Positions 8,179 through 16,289 of a DNA stretch of 36,624 bases are shown piece after piece. Source of the DNA: Candidatus Diapherotrites archaeon CG08_land_8_20_14_0_20_34_12 (GTDB lineage Archaea; Iainarchaeota; Iainarchaeia; Iainarchaeales; 0-14-0-20-34-12); NCBI GenBank assembly GCA_002779065.1, contig PEXL01000035.1, positions 1-36,624 of the forward strand, read 5' to 3'. The position numbers were made by a program, and so were the translations under genes. The first letter of the stretch is position 1, and each line of letters begins with the position of its first letter. Below the pieces are notes generated by a model, which was not told the origin of the DNA, made no database searches, and saw only the letters and a list, made by a program, of their open reading frames with translations.

Positions 8179-8358
8179 TTATTTCAAATTAAAAGACCAG
8201 ACAAATGCTGGCTTTTTCTTTTTGAGTTTTGCTTTTTTATCAGACCTCTTCCTTGAAATTACCGAACTCAGTTTCTTGTATGTTTTTGTGGTTGTCTTGA
8301 ACTTAGCCCTTTGTTTCTTTAAACCCTTAATTTTTCTTCTTTTGTAAGATTTTACCAT
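8179..8358 (-). CDS. Small lysine-rich basic protein
   Basis: A 59-residue reading frame starting MVKSYKRRKIKGLKKQ, with roughly one third Lys and Arg and a short aromatic end (AFVWSFNLK). A GAAGTGAT ribosome-binding site lies a few bases before the ATG and a TATA-like gataaatatta further upstream. It is transcribed divergently from the eL21 cluster. Size and charge suit a ribosome- or nucleic-acid-associated protein, but I cannot match it to a known ribosomal protein. It could be lineage-specific. Confidence 0.55.
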   Translation of the reverse strand: MVKSYKRRKIKGLKKQRAKFKTTTKTYKKLSSVISRKRSDKKAKLKKKKPAFVWSFNLK

Positions 8359-8634
8359 AATATCACTTCAGTATGTTGCATAATATTTATCAAATATTTT
8401 TTTTATATTTGTTTTATGAGCGCAACACGCTGTTTAGAATAAGTATTTTCGGCTATTTATTACTTTCTTAAAGGGCTTTTCTGCTGTTTAAAGCAGGCAG
8501 CGCGATGTTTTAAATATCTTTCTTTCTATTATTTCCTAATATTAGACTTAATTTAACTATACGTAAGTCGTTATATTAGTATATTAAAGTATTAATAAAT
8601 GAGATTTTATTTTTAAATTTGAAGGGTGAATAGC

Positions 8635-9012
8635 GTGGCAGGAAAAGCAAAAGGGCCAATGGCAAAGACTAGAAAAAAGTTTAGGAGAAAGAAAGGTATC
8701 CTAACAGTAAATAAAATACTGGCAAAATATGAACCAGGAACTAAGGTACAAATAGATACTGACAGTTCATTCCATAGGGGTTTGCCTTTTAGAAGATACC
8801 ACGGAAAGATAGCAACAGTAAAAAAGATGAGGGGAAACTGCTGCGAACTTACATTAATGTCAGGCAATAAACCAAAACTTTTGATTGTACACCCGGTACA
8901 TTTGAAGCCAGTAAATATGGCAAAAAAGAAAGAAGCTGCAAAGGCAGAAAAAAAAGAGGCTGTAAAAACAGCCGAGAAAAAGGAAGCTGTAAGAGCAACA
9001 GTTAAAAAATAA
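8635..9012 (+). CDS. rpl21e: Ribosomal protein eL21
   Basis: 125 residues. The GTG at 8635 is chosen because GGGTGA at 8624-8629 sits at ribosome-binding distance; a GTG at 8626 would lie inside that site. The core is eL21 of the large ribosomal subunit: TRKKFRRKKGI, then LAKYEPGTKVQIDTDSSFHRGLPFRRYHGKI and VKKMRGNCCELTL. After ~95 residues comes a ~30-residue Lys/Ala/Glu tail with repeated KKEAV-type units, absent from typical archaeal eL21 (~95-100 residues) and probably a flexible RNA-binding extension. First gene of eL21-rpo4-DUF655-ksgA, a conserved archaeal order. Confidence 0.92.
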   Translation: MAGKAKGPMAKTRKKFRRKKGILTVNKILAKYEPGTKVQIDTDSSFHRGLPFRRYHGKIATVKKMRGNCCELTLMSGNKPKLLIVHPVHLKPVNMAKKKEAAKAEKKEAVKTAEKKEAVRATVKK

Positions 9013-9037
9013 ATTATACTAAAAATTGCGTGATATT

Positions 9038-9376
9038 ATGATTGGAGAAAAAATTCTTGAAGAAAAGTTTGTCTGTCTTCCACAGGTAAAAGAGTTATTG
9101 AAAGACAGGAAAGTGGAAGATAAGGAACCAACATATGAACAGGCAGGAAGCACAAAATACGTAAAGCAGTTTGCCAAAGTAACTGACAAACAAGCTGAAA
9201 AATTAATGGAAGAATTAATGAAACTGGAAGGAATGACACAGGAATTAGCAGTAAAGGTAGTGGATCTATTGCCAAAAGACAAGGAAATAGTAAAAGCAAT
9301 GATGAAAAAGGGAGAAACTATTAGCGACGATAATGTTACTAAAATTCTTGAACTAACTGAAAAATATTTGAAATAA
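9038..9376 (+). CDS. rpoF: RNA polymerase subunit Rpo4 (RpoF)
   Basis: 112 residues from the ATG at 9038, preceded by GCGTGAT. Residues ~8-40 carry the Rpb4 signature (FVCLPQVKELLKDR, EPTYEQAGSTKYVKQFAKV), and the C-terminal HRDC-like helical part reads LMKLEGMTQELAVKVVDLLPKDKE. Rpo4 pairs with Rpo7 to form the stalk of archaeal RNA polymerase, which binds nascent RNA and helps open complexes. Position between eL21 and DUF655 is the standard archaeal order and supports the call. Spacing to eL21 is 25 bases. Confidence 0.9.
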   Translation: MIGEKILEEKFVCLPQVKELLKDRKVEDKEPTYEQAGSTKYVKQFAKVTDKQAEKLMEELMKLEGMTQELAVKVVDLLPKDKEIVKAMMKKGETISDDNVTKILELTEKYLK

Positions 9377-9403
9377 ATTGGGAGAAATAATGGAGGGAGA
9401 AAT

Positions 9404-10024
9404 ATGCCATCTGAAGATTATGCACTTGTTTTGGACTATCTCCCACGGGGAAAAGGAAACGATTTCAAAGAGCAGCCGATAGTACAGCTAATTGGAACAG
9501 AATTTTTTACCCTGCTTGAGGCTGTGCCAAAGGTCGAAGATATTAAACAATTGGAAAAGGTTTACATTGGCCAGGATAAAAGGGAAAAGATTTCACTTAT
9601 TAAGAGAAGAATTTCTTACAAGGAATTAACTTCAAATGCAGAGTTAGAAATACCTGCTGCGATTGAAAGTATAATAAAAGAAAATCCGCAGAAATTCCTG
9701 GATTTTTTTAATAAATCATCTTCAATTACACTAAAAATGCATCAGCTTGAGCTTCTGCCAGGCATTGGAAAGAAGCATGTGCTGAACCTGCTGGATGAAA
9801 GGGAAAAAGGGTTATTTGCATCATTTGAGGATATAACAAAAAGGGTTTCTTTGATGCCTGATCCGGCAAAAGCAATTGTAAAAAGGGTAATAAGCGAATT
9901 GCAGGAAGAGGAAAAATATTATGTTTTCACAAGAAAGCCCATAGTGCCAGAATTCAGGAAAGATCAGCAGGGATTTAACAAAGGCTCAAGATTTAACCAA
10001 AGAAAGGAAGAAGATGAAGAGTGA
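9404..10024 (+). CDS. DUF655 nucleic-acid-binding protein (OB fold + HhH)
   Basis: 206 residues, preceded by a strong GGAGGGAG ribosome-binding site. The N-terminal ~80 residues (DYALVLDYLPRGKG, PIVQLIGTEFFTLLEAVP, then QLEKVYIGQDKREKI) match the OB-like domain of DUF655. A helix-hairpin-helix motif follows at ~115-130 (LELLPGIGKKHVLNLL). The tail is charged and disordered (FNKGSRFNQRKEEDEE). The family is archaeal, binds RNA or DNA, and is regularly encoded next to ksgA, suggesting a role in ribosome maturation. It overlaps the next gene by 11 bases. Confidence 0.88.
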   Translation: MPSEDYALVLDYLPRGKGNDFKEQPIVQLIGTEFFTLLEAVPKVEDIKQLEKVYIGQDKREKISLIKRRISYKELTSNAELEIPAAIESIIKENPQKFLDFFNKSSSITLKMHQLELLPGIGKKHVLNLLDEREKGLFASFEDITKRVSLMPDPAKAIVKRVISELQEEEKYYVFTRKPIVPEFRKDQQGFNKGSRFNQRKEEDEE

Positions 10025-10829
10025 ATTATTCAAAGAATTAACCGATCTCATTAATAAATTCCATATTTCTCACTATGAAAATAGGCAATTTTTTATCACT
10101 GATTCTGAATTAATTAAAAAAATTGCTGAAGAATTAAATGTTTCTGAAAAGGATTCTGTTTTAATAGTCGGAACAAACCCCTTCCTTATGCGCACCTTGC
10201 AGAATGCCAAGAAGATTTTTGTTTTTGAGGAAGAAGAAAACCTGCAAAATATGATAAATGCTGAGAAGCTCAAGAATGTTAATTTGATTAATGATATTGA
10301 AGGTATTCAAAAACAAAATTTTGGCAAGATTCTGATTTTAAAAAGCATAGAAAATGAATTTATTGTTGAATTATTAAAAACAAAATTTAAAATAGGCCTT
10401 TTGATTGCACCAATATCCCTATCCAACCGATTAACAGCATTCCCGGGACTGACAAATTATACCCAATTGCCGGTAATCGTGCAGTCATACTGCAATGTTG
10501 AAGAAAAAATGAAAATAAATTCAGAGGTATTCTTCCCAAAGCCGCAAGACCAACATGTCATGATTAAATTAATTGCAAAAAAGACTGTAAGAATAGAAGA
10601 AAAACAGCATGATTTGTTTTATGAATTCTTAAAAACAATTTTCAGGTTCAAGAACAAGGATTTAACAAAAGCTTTGGGGCTTTGCATTCAGGAAATGTGC
10701 AAAAACAATAAAAAATTGAACAAAGAAAAAATACTAAAAAATATTGGTGAAATAAAAGTGGCAAAAGATAAAGTATATCTGCTTGAGGTTGAAGATTTAG
10801 GGAAGATCTTCAACACGCTGTTTTGTTAA
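10014..10829 (+). CDS. Degenerate KsgA/Dim1-like protein (motifs lost)
   Basis: 271 residues at the ksgA position. The overall KsgA register can be followed: RQFFITDSELIKKIAE (normally QNFL.D), the Rossmann start near 48, NRLTAFPGLTNYTQLPVIVQ (normally ERL.A.PG...Y..LSV.VQ) and FFPKPQDQHVMIKL (normally F.P.P.VDSAVV.L). The two defining motifs are gone: the SAM loop (E.GPG.G.LT) reads LIVGTNPFLM at ~50-59, and the catalytic NLPY is replaced by ILKSIENEF (~108-116). Dimethylation of the two adenosines in 16S helix 45 is therefore unlikely. It may survive as a ribosome-assembly factor, since KsgA binding is itself a late 30S checkpoint. Overlaps DUF655 by 11 bases. Confidence 0.75.
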   Translation: MKSELFKELTDLINKFHISHYENRQFFITDSELIKKIAEELNVSEKDSVLIVGTNPFLMRTLQNAKKIFVFEEEENLQNMINAEKLKNVNLINDIEGIQKQNFGKILILKSIENEFIVELLKTKFKIGLLIAPISLSNRLTAFPGLTNYTQLPVIVQSYCNVEEKMKINSEVFFPKPQDQHVMIKLIAKKTVRIEEKQHDLFYEFLKTIFRFKNKDLTKALGLCIQEMCKNNKKLNKEKILKNIGEIKVAKDKVYLLEVEDLGKIFNTLFC

Positions 10830-10842
10830 ATAAAAAAAATGA

Positions 10843-10885
10843 AATGATGTTTTTATACTGTTTTTATGATTTTCAAAACATCATT
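10843..10885 (+). terminator. Hairpin after the eL21-ksgA cluster
   Basis: AATGATGTTTT (10843-10853) is perfectly inverted as AAAACATCATT (10875-10885) with a 21-base AT-rich loop, 14 bases after the ksgA-like stop. It could be a terminator or 3'-protective stem. The flanking 10886-11024 is AT-rich with T-tracts (including TTTTTTTT near 10978-10984) that would end transcription from either side. Confidence 0.4.
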
Positions 10886-11024
10886 CAATAAGCTTAAAGT
10901 CAAACAGAAAGCCCTTGTTTCAGCAAAAGTTACCCCAAATATAATTTAATAGATATAACCCTATTTATTTGTTTGGTTTTTTTTCGGTTTTTGTTAGCAC
11001 TATCTAAGATAATAAGATGATTTT

Positions 11025-12551
11025 TCAGGCATACTTCCCCAAAATCATGGTTTCAAGATTAACAACAGTATGCTGAGCCGCATATTTCCTAGCAAGCTCG
11101 AGTTTCTGGTCATTATTCCCATAAATAGTATATAAAACAGTATCTGGTTTTACCTTTTCACCGAGCCAAATATTTAACAAAACACCTGCTTGCTGATCAG
11201 CAGGAGCACCAGCAGTTCTTGCAATCTTAATTAATTCTTTAATATCAAAGGAACTTATTTCCCCTTCTTTAACTGATTTTATTTCAATAAATTTATCACA
11301 AAGCTTAACCTCTTCAGAACTTATTGCTTTAGGCCCTTGCGCATTAATTATTTCTTTCATTTTTTTAAGGGCTGCACCACTTCTTAAAATTTCTTTTGCC
11401 ATATCTGTTCCCGCCCCTAACTTAGCCCTTCCAACTAATTCAAAAATTACACCGGCAAGCTCACAACTTTTTTGTGCTAATTCATCGTATACCTTGCCTT
11501 CAAGAACTTCCATAGCATACTTTGCTTCCAATGCCGGACCGAATGCCCTTCCAGATGGCTGTGCCCCATCAGTCAAAACTGATTCTACTTTCAATCCAAT
11601 CCTCTTCCCTACTTCAATAAACATATTTGCTAGTTTTTCCGCACTTACAATATCCTTTACTTTCATGGCTGGGCCGACAGGAATATCAATAACAACGTAA
11701 TGTGCACCAACAGATTCTTTCTTTGCAAGCACACTTGCAACAATCTGGCCGGGTGGATCTAAACTCAAAGGATGCTCAATCTTAATTATCTTGTCATCAA
11801 CTGGCGCAAGATCTAAAGAACCGCCCCAAACAATTACTGCCCCTATTTTTTCAGTGATTTCTTTTATTTTTTCAAAAGGCAGGGAAACATTTGCCAATAC
11901 TTCCATAGAATCTGCGGTTCCTGCAGCAGATGTAATACTTCTTGAAGATGTTTTTGGGCAGTATAATCCTGCAGCGGCAACAATCGGCACAATGATCATT
12001 GTGGCTCTTCCATTCAAACCGCCAATTGAATGTTTATCTACAACAGGCATTGCATTTATTTTCAAACGATTGCCATTCTCAACCAAGGCCTGTGTCATAA
12101 AAATTGTTTCATCAAGGGAATATCCATTTATAAAAATAGCTGAAACAAAAGCAGAGGCTTCAATCTCACTAATCCTATTCATATCCAAATCCTGAACAAT
12201 CTCAAATAGTTCTTCCTTAGTAAGATGTTTATTTTCCATTTTCTTCCGTATATATTCAAGGCTTCTTGGTGCTGGAACTACTTTAACATCTAAAATATTA
12301 GAATCGTCAATTCCTATTGCCTGAACAATACTTTCAAATACCCCTATTTCACCAGGCTGAACCATGTTTTTGGTGATATCTACAACAGTTACAATAGATC
12401 TTTTTGTTTTTGGATTATAAAGCTCAATTCTTTCAAGAGGATGCACTCCCAATTCTTTTCCATCAACTTCATTCAAAATAGCAATATATTTTCCTGCATC
12501 CAAAGCAACTTGCTTTGTTTTCAATTGTTTAGTATAATGCTCATTTACCAT
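11025..12551 (-). CDS. AMP phosphorylase
   Basis: 508 residues, start ATG at 12551 with a GGTGAT ribosome-binding site. The thymidine-phosphorylase fold is clear: an N-terminal ~85-residue archaeal extension, VDKHSIGGLNGRATMIIVP (phosphate-binding KHS.GG), SSRSITSAAGTADSMEVL, VWGGSLDLAPVDDKII and the C-terminal DQQAGVLLNIWLGEKV domain. The N-terminal extension and ~500-residue length match archaeal AMP phosphorylase rather than bacterial thymidine phosphorylase. It converts AMP and phosphate to adenine and ribose 1,5-bisphosphate, the first step of the archaeal pathway leading through R15P isomerase to type III RubisCO. Neither partner is in this window. Confidence 0.88.
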   Translation of the reverse strand: MVNEHYTKQLKTKQVALDAGKYIAILNEVDGKELGVHPLERIELYNPKTKRSIVTVVDITKNMVQPGEIGVFESIVQAIGIDDSNILDVKVVPAPRSLEYIRKKMENKHLTKEELFEIVQDLDMNRISEIEASAFVSAIFINGYSLDETIFMTQALVENGNRLKINAMPVVDKHSIGGLNGRATMIIVPIVAAAGLYCPKTSSRSITSAAGTADSMEVLANVSLPFEKIKEITEKIGAVIVWGGSLDLAPVDDKIIKIEHPLSLDPPGQIVASVLAKKESVGAHYVVIDIPVGPAMKVKDIVSAEKLANMFIEVGKRIGLKVESVLTDGAQPSGRAFGPALEAKYAMEVLEGKVYDELAQKSCELAGVIFELVGRAKLGAGTDMAKEILRSGAALKKMKEIINAQGPKAISSEEVKLCDKFIEIKSVKEGEISSFDIKELIKIARTAGAPADQQAGVLLNIWLGEKVKPDTVLYTIYGNNDQKLELARKYAAQHTVVNLETMILGKYA

Positions 12552-12644
12552 CTAATCACCAAAAACCAAAACTATAATTTACTTAAATATAGTAAATAAG
12601 GGGTTTTGGTATAAAAAGATTGCTTTCCTTCAAAACACACAAAA

Positions 12645-14009
12645 CTAGGCTGATTTGACAATTCCCCTGTTTCCATCAACAAGCACTTTCTGCCCATTGC
12701 TAAAAATTTTTGTTGCATTTTTAATTCCTACAATACAGGGTTTTTTCATTTCTCTTGAAACAATTGCTGCATGGCACAGCATCCCGCCCTCATCAGTAAC
12801 AATTGCTGCAGCTTTATTCATTGCAACAACGTAATCAGGATGTGTTGTAACCGCAATTAAAATATCCCCTTTCTGAACATTTTTTAGATCCGCAATTCCT
12901 TTTACAATCCTGGCGGTTCCTTCAGCAATCCCTTTGCTTGCAACCAATCCTTCAAGAATATGGTTGGCTTTTACCCCAGATGTTGTAAAATGCAATTTTT
13001 CTGAAAGGGCTTTTTCAATATTTTTGCCAGAAACGCAAACAGTTTTTTCATTTTCAATAAAAATCAAAAATCCTTTTTTTCTTTCTTCAATTAATTCTTT
13101 TTCAACCAATTTTCCTGCATTTAAAAATTCAGCAATCTCATCTTTCAGAACACAAGAAATATCTTCAAGGGCCAAATTCATTTTTCCCGCGATTAATTCA
13201 AAGAATGGCTGTGAATAGAAAACAGCCTTTCTCCTAAAATCATCCCTTACATCTTTCAAATATGCCAAATCCTTTGCAATTTTAATTATTTTTAAATCCT
13301 CTTGTGGGATATTCAATTTTGCCAAAACTTCTTCAAAACTATGCTGGTTTTTATTGTTATTTCCTAAATGTTCTAAAAATTGCCTAAATTTTTCCTCAGA
13401 AAAAGGCTTGTTATGGATATCTAAACAGGAAAGCCAGCGATATTCTTCGAACAGATTTTCAAATGTTTTGCTTTTCACATCTTCATTCAGCTGCAAAAGT
13501 GCTGCTTTTTTTGATGGCCTAAGCAATTCTGCTTCATATTCATTCACTAAGTTTACACCAGTTATTTTTTCAATATATTTTTGGATTTTTTCATGTGTCA
13601 GATGTGCATAATAATCATTCAACATGAATGCTGCCAAAAGCGCTGCAGAATACTGTGTCCAAAGAACCCAATATTTTTCATAAACAGCCAAAATTTCTTT
13701 ATTGTTAAAATATTTAACATTAGAAATCCTCTTTGATTCTTCAACATATTTATTTCCCAAATCAAAATAATCTTTTATGAATTTTTCCACAATCTCTGGG
13801 CTTGAACCATAGGTTTCTGCCAGGAATAATTCCAGATCAGCCCATTCATTTGGTTGGGCATAATAGCATTGATTGCCATTTTCCGGAACGAACGCTTGAT
13901 TCTGAATGGATTTAAGTTTAATCCTTTCATCATTCACAAACTGCATCCATAATGCAACTTCAGAATACTGCACGCCATATTCCCTTGAATAATATTTCTG
14001 CCAGTTCAT
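12645..14009 (-). CDS. PEP-utilizer swivelling-domain protein
   Basis: 454 residues from the ATG at 14009, which overlaps the HD gene's stop (ATGA) and has GAGGT upstream; an earlier in-frame start at 14027 lies inside that gene. The last ~90 residues are the phosphohistidine swivelling domain of PEP synthase/PPDK: VQKGDILIAVTTHPDYVVAM, then TDEGGMLCHAAIVSRE with H413 as the phospho-acceptor, then KKPCIVGI. The ~330 residues before it are helical; I see neither an ATP-grasp domain nor a PEP-binding barrel. It may carry phosphate between partner proteins, or bind a ligand. It forms an operon with the HD hydrolase. Confidence 0.7.
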   Translation of the reverse strand: MNWQKYYSREYGVQYSEVALWMQFVNDERIKLKSIQNQAFVPENGNQCYYAQPNEWADLELFLAETYGSSPEIVEKFIKDYFDLGNKYVEESKRISNVKYFNNKEILAVYEKYWVLWTQYSAALLAAFMLNDYYAHLTHEKIQKYIEKITGVNLVNEYEAELLRPSKKAALLQLNEDVKSKTFENLFEEYRWLSCLDIHNKPFSEEKFRQFLEHLGNNNKNQHSFEEVLAKLNIPQEDLKIIKIAKDLAYLKDVRDDFRRKAVFYSQPFFELIAGKMNLALEDISCVLKDEIAEFLNAGKLVEKELIEERKKGFLIFIENEKTVCVSGKNIEKALSEKLHFTTSGVKANHILEGLVASKGIAEGTARIVKGIADLKNVQKGDILIAVTTHPDYVVAMNKAAAIVTDEGGMLCHAAIVSREMKKPCIVGIKNATKIFSNGQKVLVDGNRGIVKSA

Positions 14010-14539
14010 ATAAAAGACCTCAAGCAAAGTTGTTTACAAACCTTTCTAAATCGTTTTTTTATTGCATTCCTAATATTTTTTGGCTTCCCAGAATAAATAT
14101 TTGGATCATAAAGCAAACAATCAAGCAGATCAGCATCTTTCAACAATTCGACCAATTTGTTCCCAGAATATTTTTCCTTTTCACTATGCAATTTTATTGC
14201 TTCACATATCTCTTCTATTTCTTTTTTTGAAAAACCATTTGAAAGCAATAACTCTCTTGCGATTTCCGCGCCTTTTGCTGCATGTTTTTCATATTTTCCA
14301 GTTTGTATGGCATAAACATCATGCAATGCTGCAGCAGCAATTGCTTTTTCAACATCTAAACCGCGCTTGATTGCAAGCAATTTTGCTATTTGTATTACTC
14401 CGGAACTGTGTTTAAGCTCCCAAGCAATAGAATTTTCCCTTTTGTTGTCTGGAATATTTGAATTTAATATTTCTTCAAGAACTATTTTCTCGATTTTCTC
14501 GCTTCTTGGCAGATTTTCTCCAACATAATGGTGAAACAT
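14006..14539 (-). CDS. HD-domain phosphohydrolase
   Basis: 177 residues. The HD metal-binding set is present: H44 (ELKHSSGV), H73-D74 (AALHDVYAIQTGKY), H86, H118 and D135 (LLKDADLLD). HD proteins of this size hydrolyse nucleotides or phosphate esters; the substrate is unknown. The first gene of a two-gene minus-strand operon, it overlaps the swivelling-domain gene by 4 bases. Its promoter region is shared with the divergent TrmB-type regulator, which may control both. A GAGG element lies 8 bases before the ATG. Confidence 0.75.
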   Translation of the reverse strand: MFHHYVGENLPRSEKIEKIVLEEILNSNIPDNKRENSIAWELKHSSGVIQIAKLLAIKRGLDVEKAIAAAALHDVYAIQTGKYEKHAAKGAEIARELLLSNGFSKKEIEEICEAIKLHSEKEKYSGNKLVELLKDADLLDCLLYDPNIYSGKPKNIRNAIKKRFRKVCKQLCLRSFI

Positions 14540-14586
14540 ATTTTTTGCCTCTAAAATATAATGGCTTTAAGAGTATTAATAGTTTA

Positions 14587-14625
14587 ACCACCCCTTAGGG
14601 GGGTAATAAACAAAGAGTATATAAG
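14587..14625. promoter_or_regulatory. Divergent operator and TrmB-gene promoter
   Basis: A GC-rich inverted repeat (CCCC-TTA-GGGG at 14591-14601, with ACC/GGT flanks to 14604) stands out in AT-rich DNA. TATATAAG (14618-14625) lies ~27 bases before the regulator's ATG, so its mRNA is probably leaderless. The palindrome sits between the two divergent genes and just upstream of TATA, a reasonable binding site for the TrmB-type regulator. The binding role is inferred. Confidence 0.5.
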
Positions 14626-14647
14626 GGCTTATCAGCAATATAATAAT

Positions 14648-15409
14648 ATGGAATATTCAGCACTAAAAGAAATCGGCCTTACTGAAGGGGAAATAAGGGC
14701 ATATATTGCAATTCTTGGTTTAGGAAAAACCTCTGTTGGGCCTTTAATCGGGCAGTCAAAGGTTTCGCCCTCAAAAATTTACCTTATTTTGGAAAGGCTT
14801 GTTGAAAAGGGATTGGCAACAGTTTCAATTGAAGGCAAGGTTAAGAGATTTTCACCTACAGAACCAAAATATTTATTGAAGATAATTGAAGAAAAAGGAA
14901 ATAGATTGAAGGAAACTGAAAAAAAGCTTCAGGAATTAATTCCGCAACTTGAAAAGAAAAAAGGATTAATTAAGGAGGAGGAAAGGGTTGAGATTTATCG
15001 AGGAATAAATGGAATAAAGGCATTCTTTGAATTAGGATTAAGGGAAATGAAGAAAGGGGAAATGATGTATACTCTTGGAGTGTCAAAAGAAATGAGCCGC
15101 CTATTTAATAACTATTTTAAGGATTTCCACAAGCGAAGGGCAGAGAAAGGAATATTTTGCAAATCAATCTATAATTTTGATTCCTGGCAGTATAAGAAAA
15201 GAGAAAAAAGAAAGCTCGTGGAATACAAAGTATTTCCTAAAGGGCAGAATAGCCCAACCTTTTTGTTTATCTTTAGGGATTTTGTCGGAACAATAATTGT
15301 AACAGATGATGAGCAGGTATGCACAGCAATAAAAAACAGGGAAATAGTAAAAACCCACAGGGATTATTTTGATTTAATGTGGAAAAAAGCAAAATCTGTT
15401 TTAGCATAG
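14648..15409 (+). CDS. TrmB-family transcriptional regulator
   Basis: 253 residues. The N-terminal ~65 residues are a TrmB winged helix (LKEIGLTEGEIRAYIAILGLG, then VSPSKIYLILERLVEKGLA). A coiled-coil stretch follows at ~75-105 (EEKGNRLKETEKKLQELIPQ), and the C-terminal ~145 residues (EERVEIYRGINGIKAFFEL ...) are the effector-binding part seen in short TrmB-like proteins. TrmB relatives control sugar transport and central metabolism in archaea. The gene is divergent from HD/swivelling-domain genes and shares the 14587-14625 control region, so these may be its targets. Confidence 0.82.
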   Translation: MEYSALKEIGLTEGEIRAYIAILGLGKTSVGPLIGQSKVSPSKIYLILERLVEKGLATVSIEGKVKRFSPTEPKYLLKIIEEKGNRLKETEKKLQELIPQLEKKKGLIKEEERVEIYRGINGIKAFFELGLREMKKGEMMYTLGVSKEMSRLFNNYFKDFHKRRAEKGIFCKSIYNFDSWQYKKREKRKLVEYKVFPKGQNSPTFLFIFRDFVGTIIVTDDEQVCTAIKNREIVKTHRDYFDLMWKKAKSVLA

Positions 15410-15463
15410 CACAGGCCCCAAAAACAATACTTTTTTAAAAAGCACCTAGTACTACATAGTAAT

Positions 15464-15763
15464 ATGGAACATATTAGTTTAAAATTAGAAAAAAATCTCG
15501 CAAGAGCTTTGGAAAAAGGAATGAAAGAATTCAACTATTCCACAAAAACAGAAGTAATAAGGGAAGCTCTAAGGGAAAAAATAAAACAATGGGATGAGGA
15601 AAGGAAAAAAGAGATTGCGTGGGATAATCTGTTTAAATTGCGTGGCATTTTGAAAGGAAAAGAAAGATTCAAGACAGATGAGGAATGGTATGAATGGAGA
15701 AAAAAATATGGGGAAGAACTTATGGGCGAATTAACAAAAAAATATAATATAAAAACTCAGTAA
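15464..15763 (+). CDS. Ribbon-helix-helix antitoxin-like protein
   Basis: 99 residues. The N-terminal ~45 residues are a ribbon-helix-helix DNA-binding domain (HISLKLEKNLARALEKGM, then YSTKTEVIREALREKI). The C-terminal half is charged and helical (WDEERKKEIAWDNLFKLRGIL), as in antitoxins that wrap a toxin. A TATA-like ttttttaaaaa (~15431-15440) and an 8-base palindrome TAGTACTA (~15448) precede the ATG. The gene is convergent with a PIN-domain gene and overlaps it by 7 bases. VapBC pairs are normally tandem, so a pairing is plausible but unproven. Confidence 0.72.
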   Translation: MEHISLKLEKNLARALEKGMKEFNYSTKTEVIREALREKIKQWDEERKKEIAWDNLFKLRGILKGKERFKTDEEWYEWRKKYGEELMGELTKKYNIKTQ

Positions 15764-16173
15764 ATTTCTTCAGGCAATTTGCATTCAACTATCCCAATCT
15801 CTTGGAAGTGTTTGTCTCTCGATACCAACAATGTTTTGTTATCTCTGGCAATTATTGAATGTAATATATCGGAAGAGGGATATTTTTTATTTGACCTAAT
15901 CCAAAAAGAATAGGCCTCTGACACATGCACTTCAGCATGCATAATTTCAACAATAATATCCTTAAAACTAGAAAAAATTTCATTAACAAGTTCAATGGAA
16001 AAATATTTCAGAAGCTCTTTTTTTACGATGTCTGAAACAAAAACAATATCTTTTCGCTTCTGGCATTCTTTCAAAAACCTGAAAGCAAATTCGCCCAAAG
16101 GCCTAAGATTGTCTTTCCTATCCTCGAAGTAATCTCGCCAAATAGACGTATCTAAATAATAATTATTACTCAC
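15757..16173 (-). CDS. PIN-domain (VapC-like) ribonuclease
   Basis: 138 residues from the GTG at 16173, chosen because GAGGT lies 8 bases upstream; the frame extends to an ATG at 16209 with no such site. The PIN acidic residues are in place: YYLDTSIWRDYFED near the start, the middle KKEL/SDIVKKE region, SSDILHSIIARDN and LVSRDKHF near the end. PIN toxins cleave tRNA, rRNA or mRNA using these metal-binding acids. No antitoxin precedes it on its own strand. The only candidate partner is the convergent RHH gene, whose end overlaps this gene's end by 7 bases. Confidence 0.78.
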   Translation of the reverse strand: MSNNYYLDTSIWRDYFEDRKDNLRPLGEFAFRFLKECQKRKDIVFVSDIVKKELLKYFSIELVNEIFSSFKDIIVEIMHAEVHVSEAYSFWIRSNKKYPSSDILHSIIARDNKTLLVSRDKHFQEIGIVECKLPEEIY

Positions 16174-16289
16174 TATGACCAACCTCTTAGCAAATAACAA
16201 AAGAAGCAAATCAATTATAAAAGTATTTATTCATCGGAAATGCACTTCCAAAAACTAATTAAATAGATTCGAAGATTGTTTTTGTTAGC

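Noticed and set aside
8162..8347. 61-codon hydrophobic plus-strand frame
   Set aside because: It is the complement of the lysine-rich 59-residue gene at 8179-8358, which has a ribosome-binding site; antisense of Lys codons gives Phe/Leu runs.
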